This document shows, in pieces, positions 5,642 to 5,650 of a DNA stretch of 5,650 nt. The notes under the pieces were generated by a model, which did no database searches, was not told where the DNA came from, and saw only the letters and a program-made list of their open reading frames with translations. This DNA is from Candidatus Iainarchaeum sp. (GTDB taxonomy: Archaea; Iainarchaeota; Iainarchaeia; Iainarchaeales; GW2011-AR10): positions 1 to 5,650 of the forward strand of contig JACPKT010000054.1 of NCBI GenBank assembly GCA_016186855.1, in the 5' to 3' direction. Numbering within the stretch: the stretch's first letter is position 1; the number at the start of each line of letters is the position of its first letter. The position numbers were made by a program, and so were the translations under genes.

Positions 5642-5650
5642 CATGCGTTC

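Overview
The window looks archaeal, most likely from a small-genome lineage of the DPANN type (for example Diapherotrites or a relative), though the lineage is only an inference. The evidence is a class III (archaellin/pilin-type) signal peptide with the motif QGALEYLLLLGG on the first gene, a TATA-like box about 24 nt upstream of that gene's ATG with no Shine-Dalgarno site (as for a leaderless transcript), strong GGAGGT or GGTGA sites on other genes, and an antiporter resembling archaeal NhaP-type proteins. No tRNA, rRNA, CRISPR array or transposase is visible, and no stretch of 300 bases lacks a gene.

Layout. (1) Bases 1-1378, minus strand: a prepilin-like, cysteine-rich beta-helix surface protein. 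A second, homologous module follows immediately downstream, lacks its own signal peptide, is spread over two other reading frames, and runs off the window edge. (2) Bases 1510-2643, plus strand: a lipoprotein of the PQQ-dependent glucose/sorbosone (aldose sugar) dehydrogenase family, divergent from the pilin-like gene. (3) Bases 2385-3320, minus strand: a SIMPL (DUF541) domain secreted or anchored protein, convergent with the dehydrogenase. The two 3' ends overlap by 259 bases, and each conserved domain stops at the same point near base 2583, which looks like a deletion or chimeric junction. (4) Bases 3419-4642, minus strand: a Na+/H+ antiporter, 98 nt upstream of the SIMPL gene; two A/T-rich palindromes lie between them. 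(5) Bases 4712-5641, plus strand, divergent from the antiporter: a probable two-gene operon of methionine sulfoxide reductase B and a RibD_C/dihydrofolate-reductase-like NADPH reductase.

Together the genes suggest a cell-envelope and stress-related neighbourhood: a surface pilin-like protein, an outward-facing sugar dehydrogenase lipoprotein, a secreted SIMPL protein, an ion antiporter, and cytosolic oxidative-repair and reductase enzymes. No obvious multi-gene defence system or mobile element is present. The most unusual points are the broken tandem beta-helix module, the dehydrogenase/SIMPL 3' junction, and a non-standard acidic motif in the antiporter's ion site.
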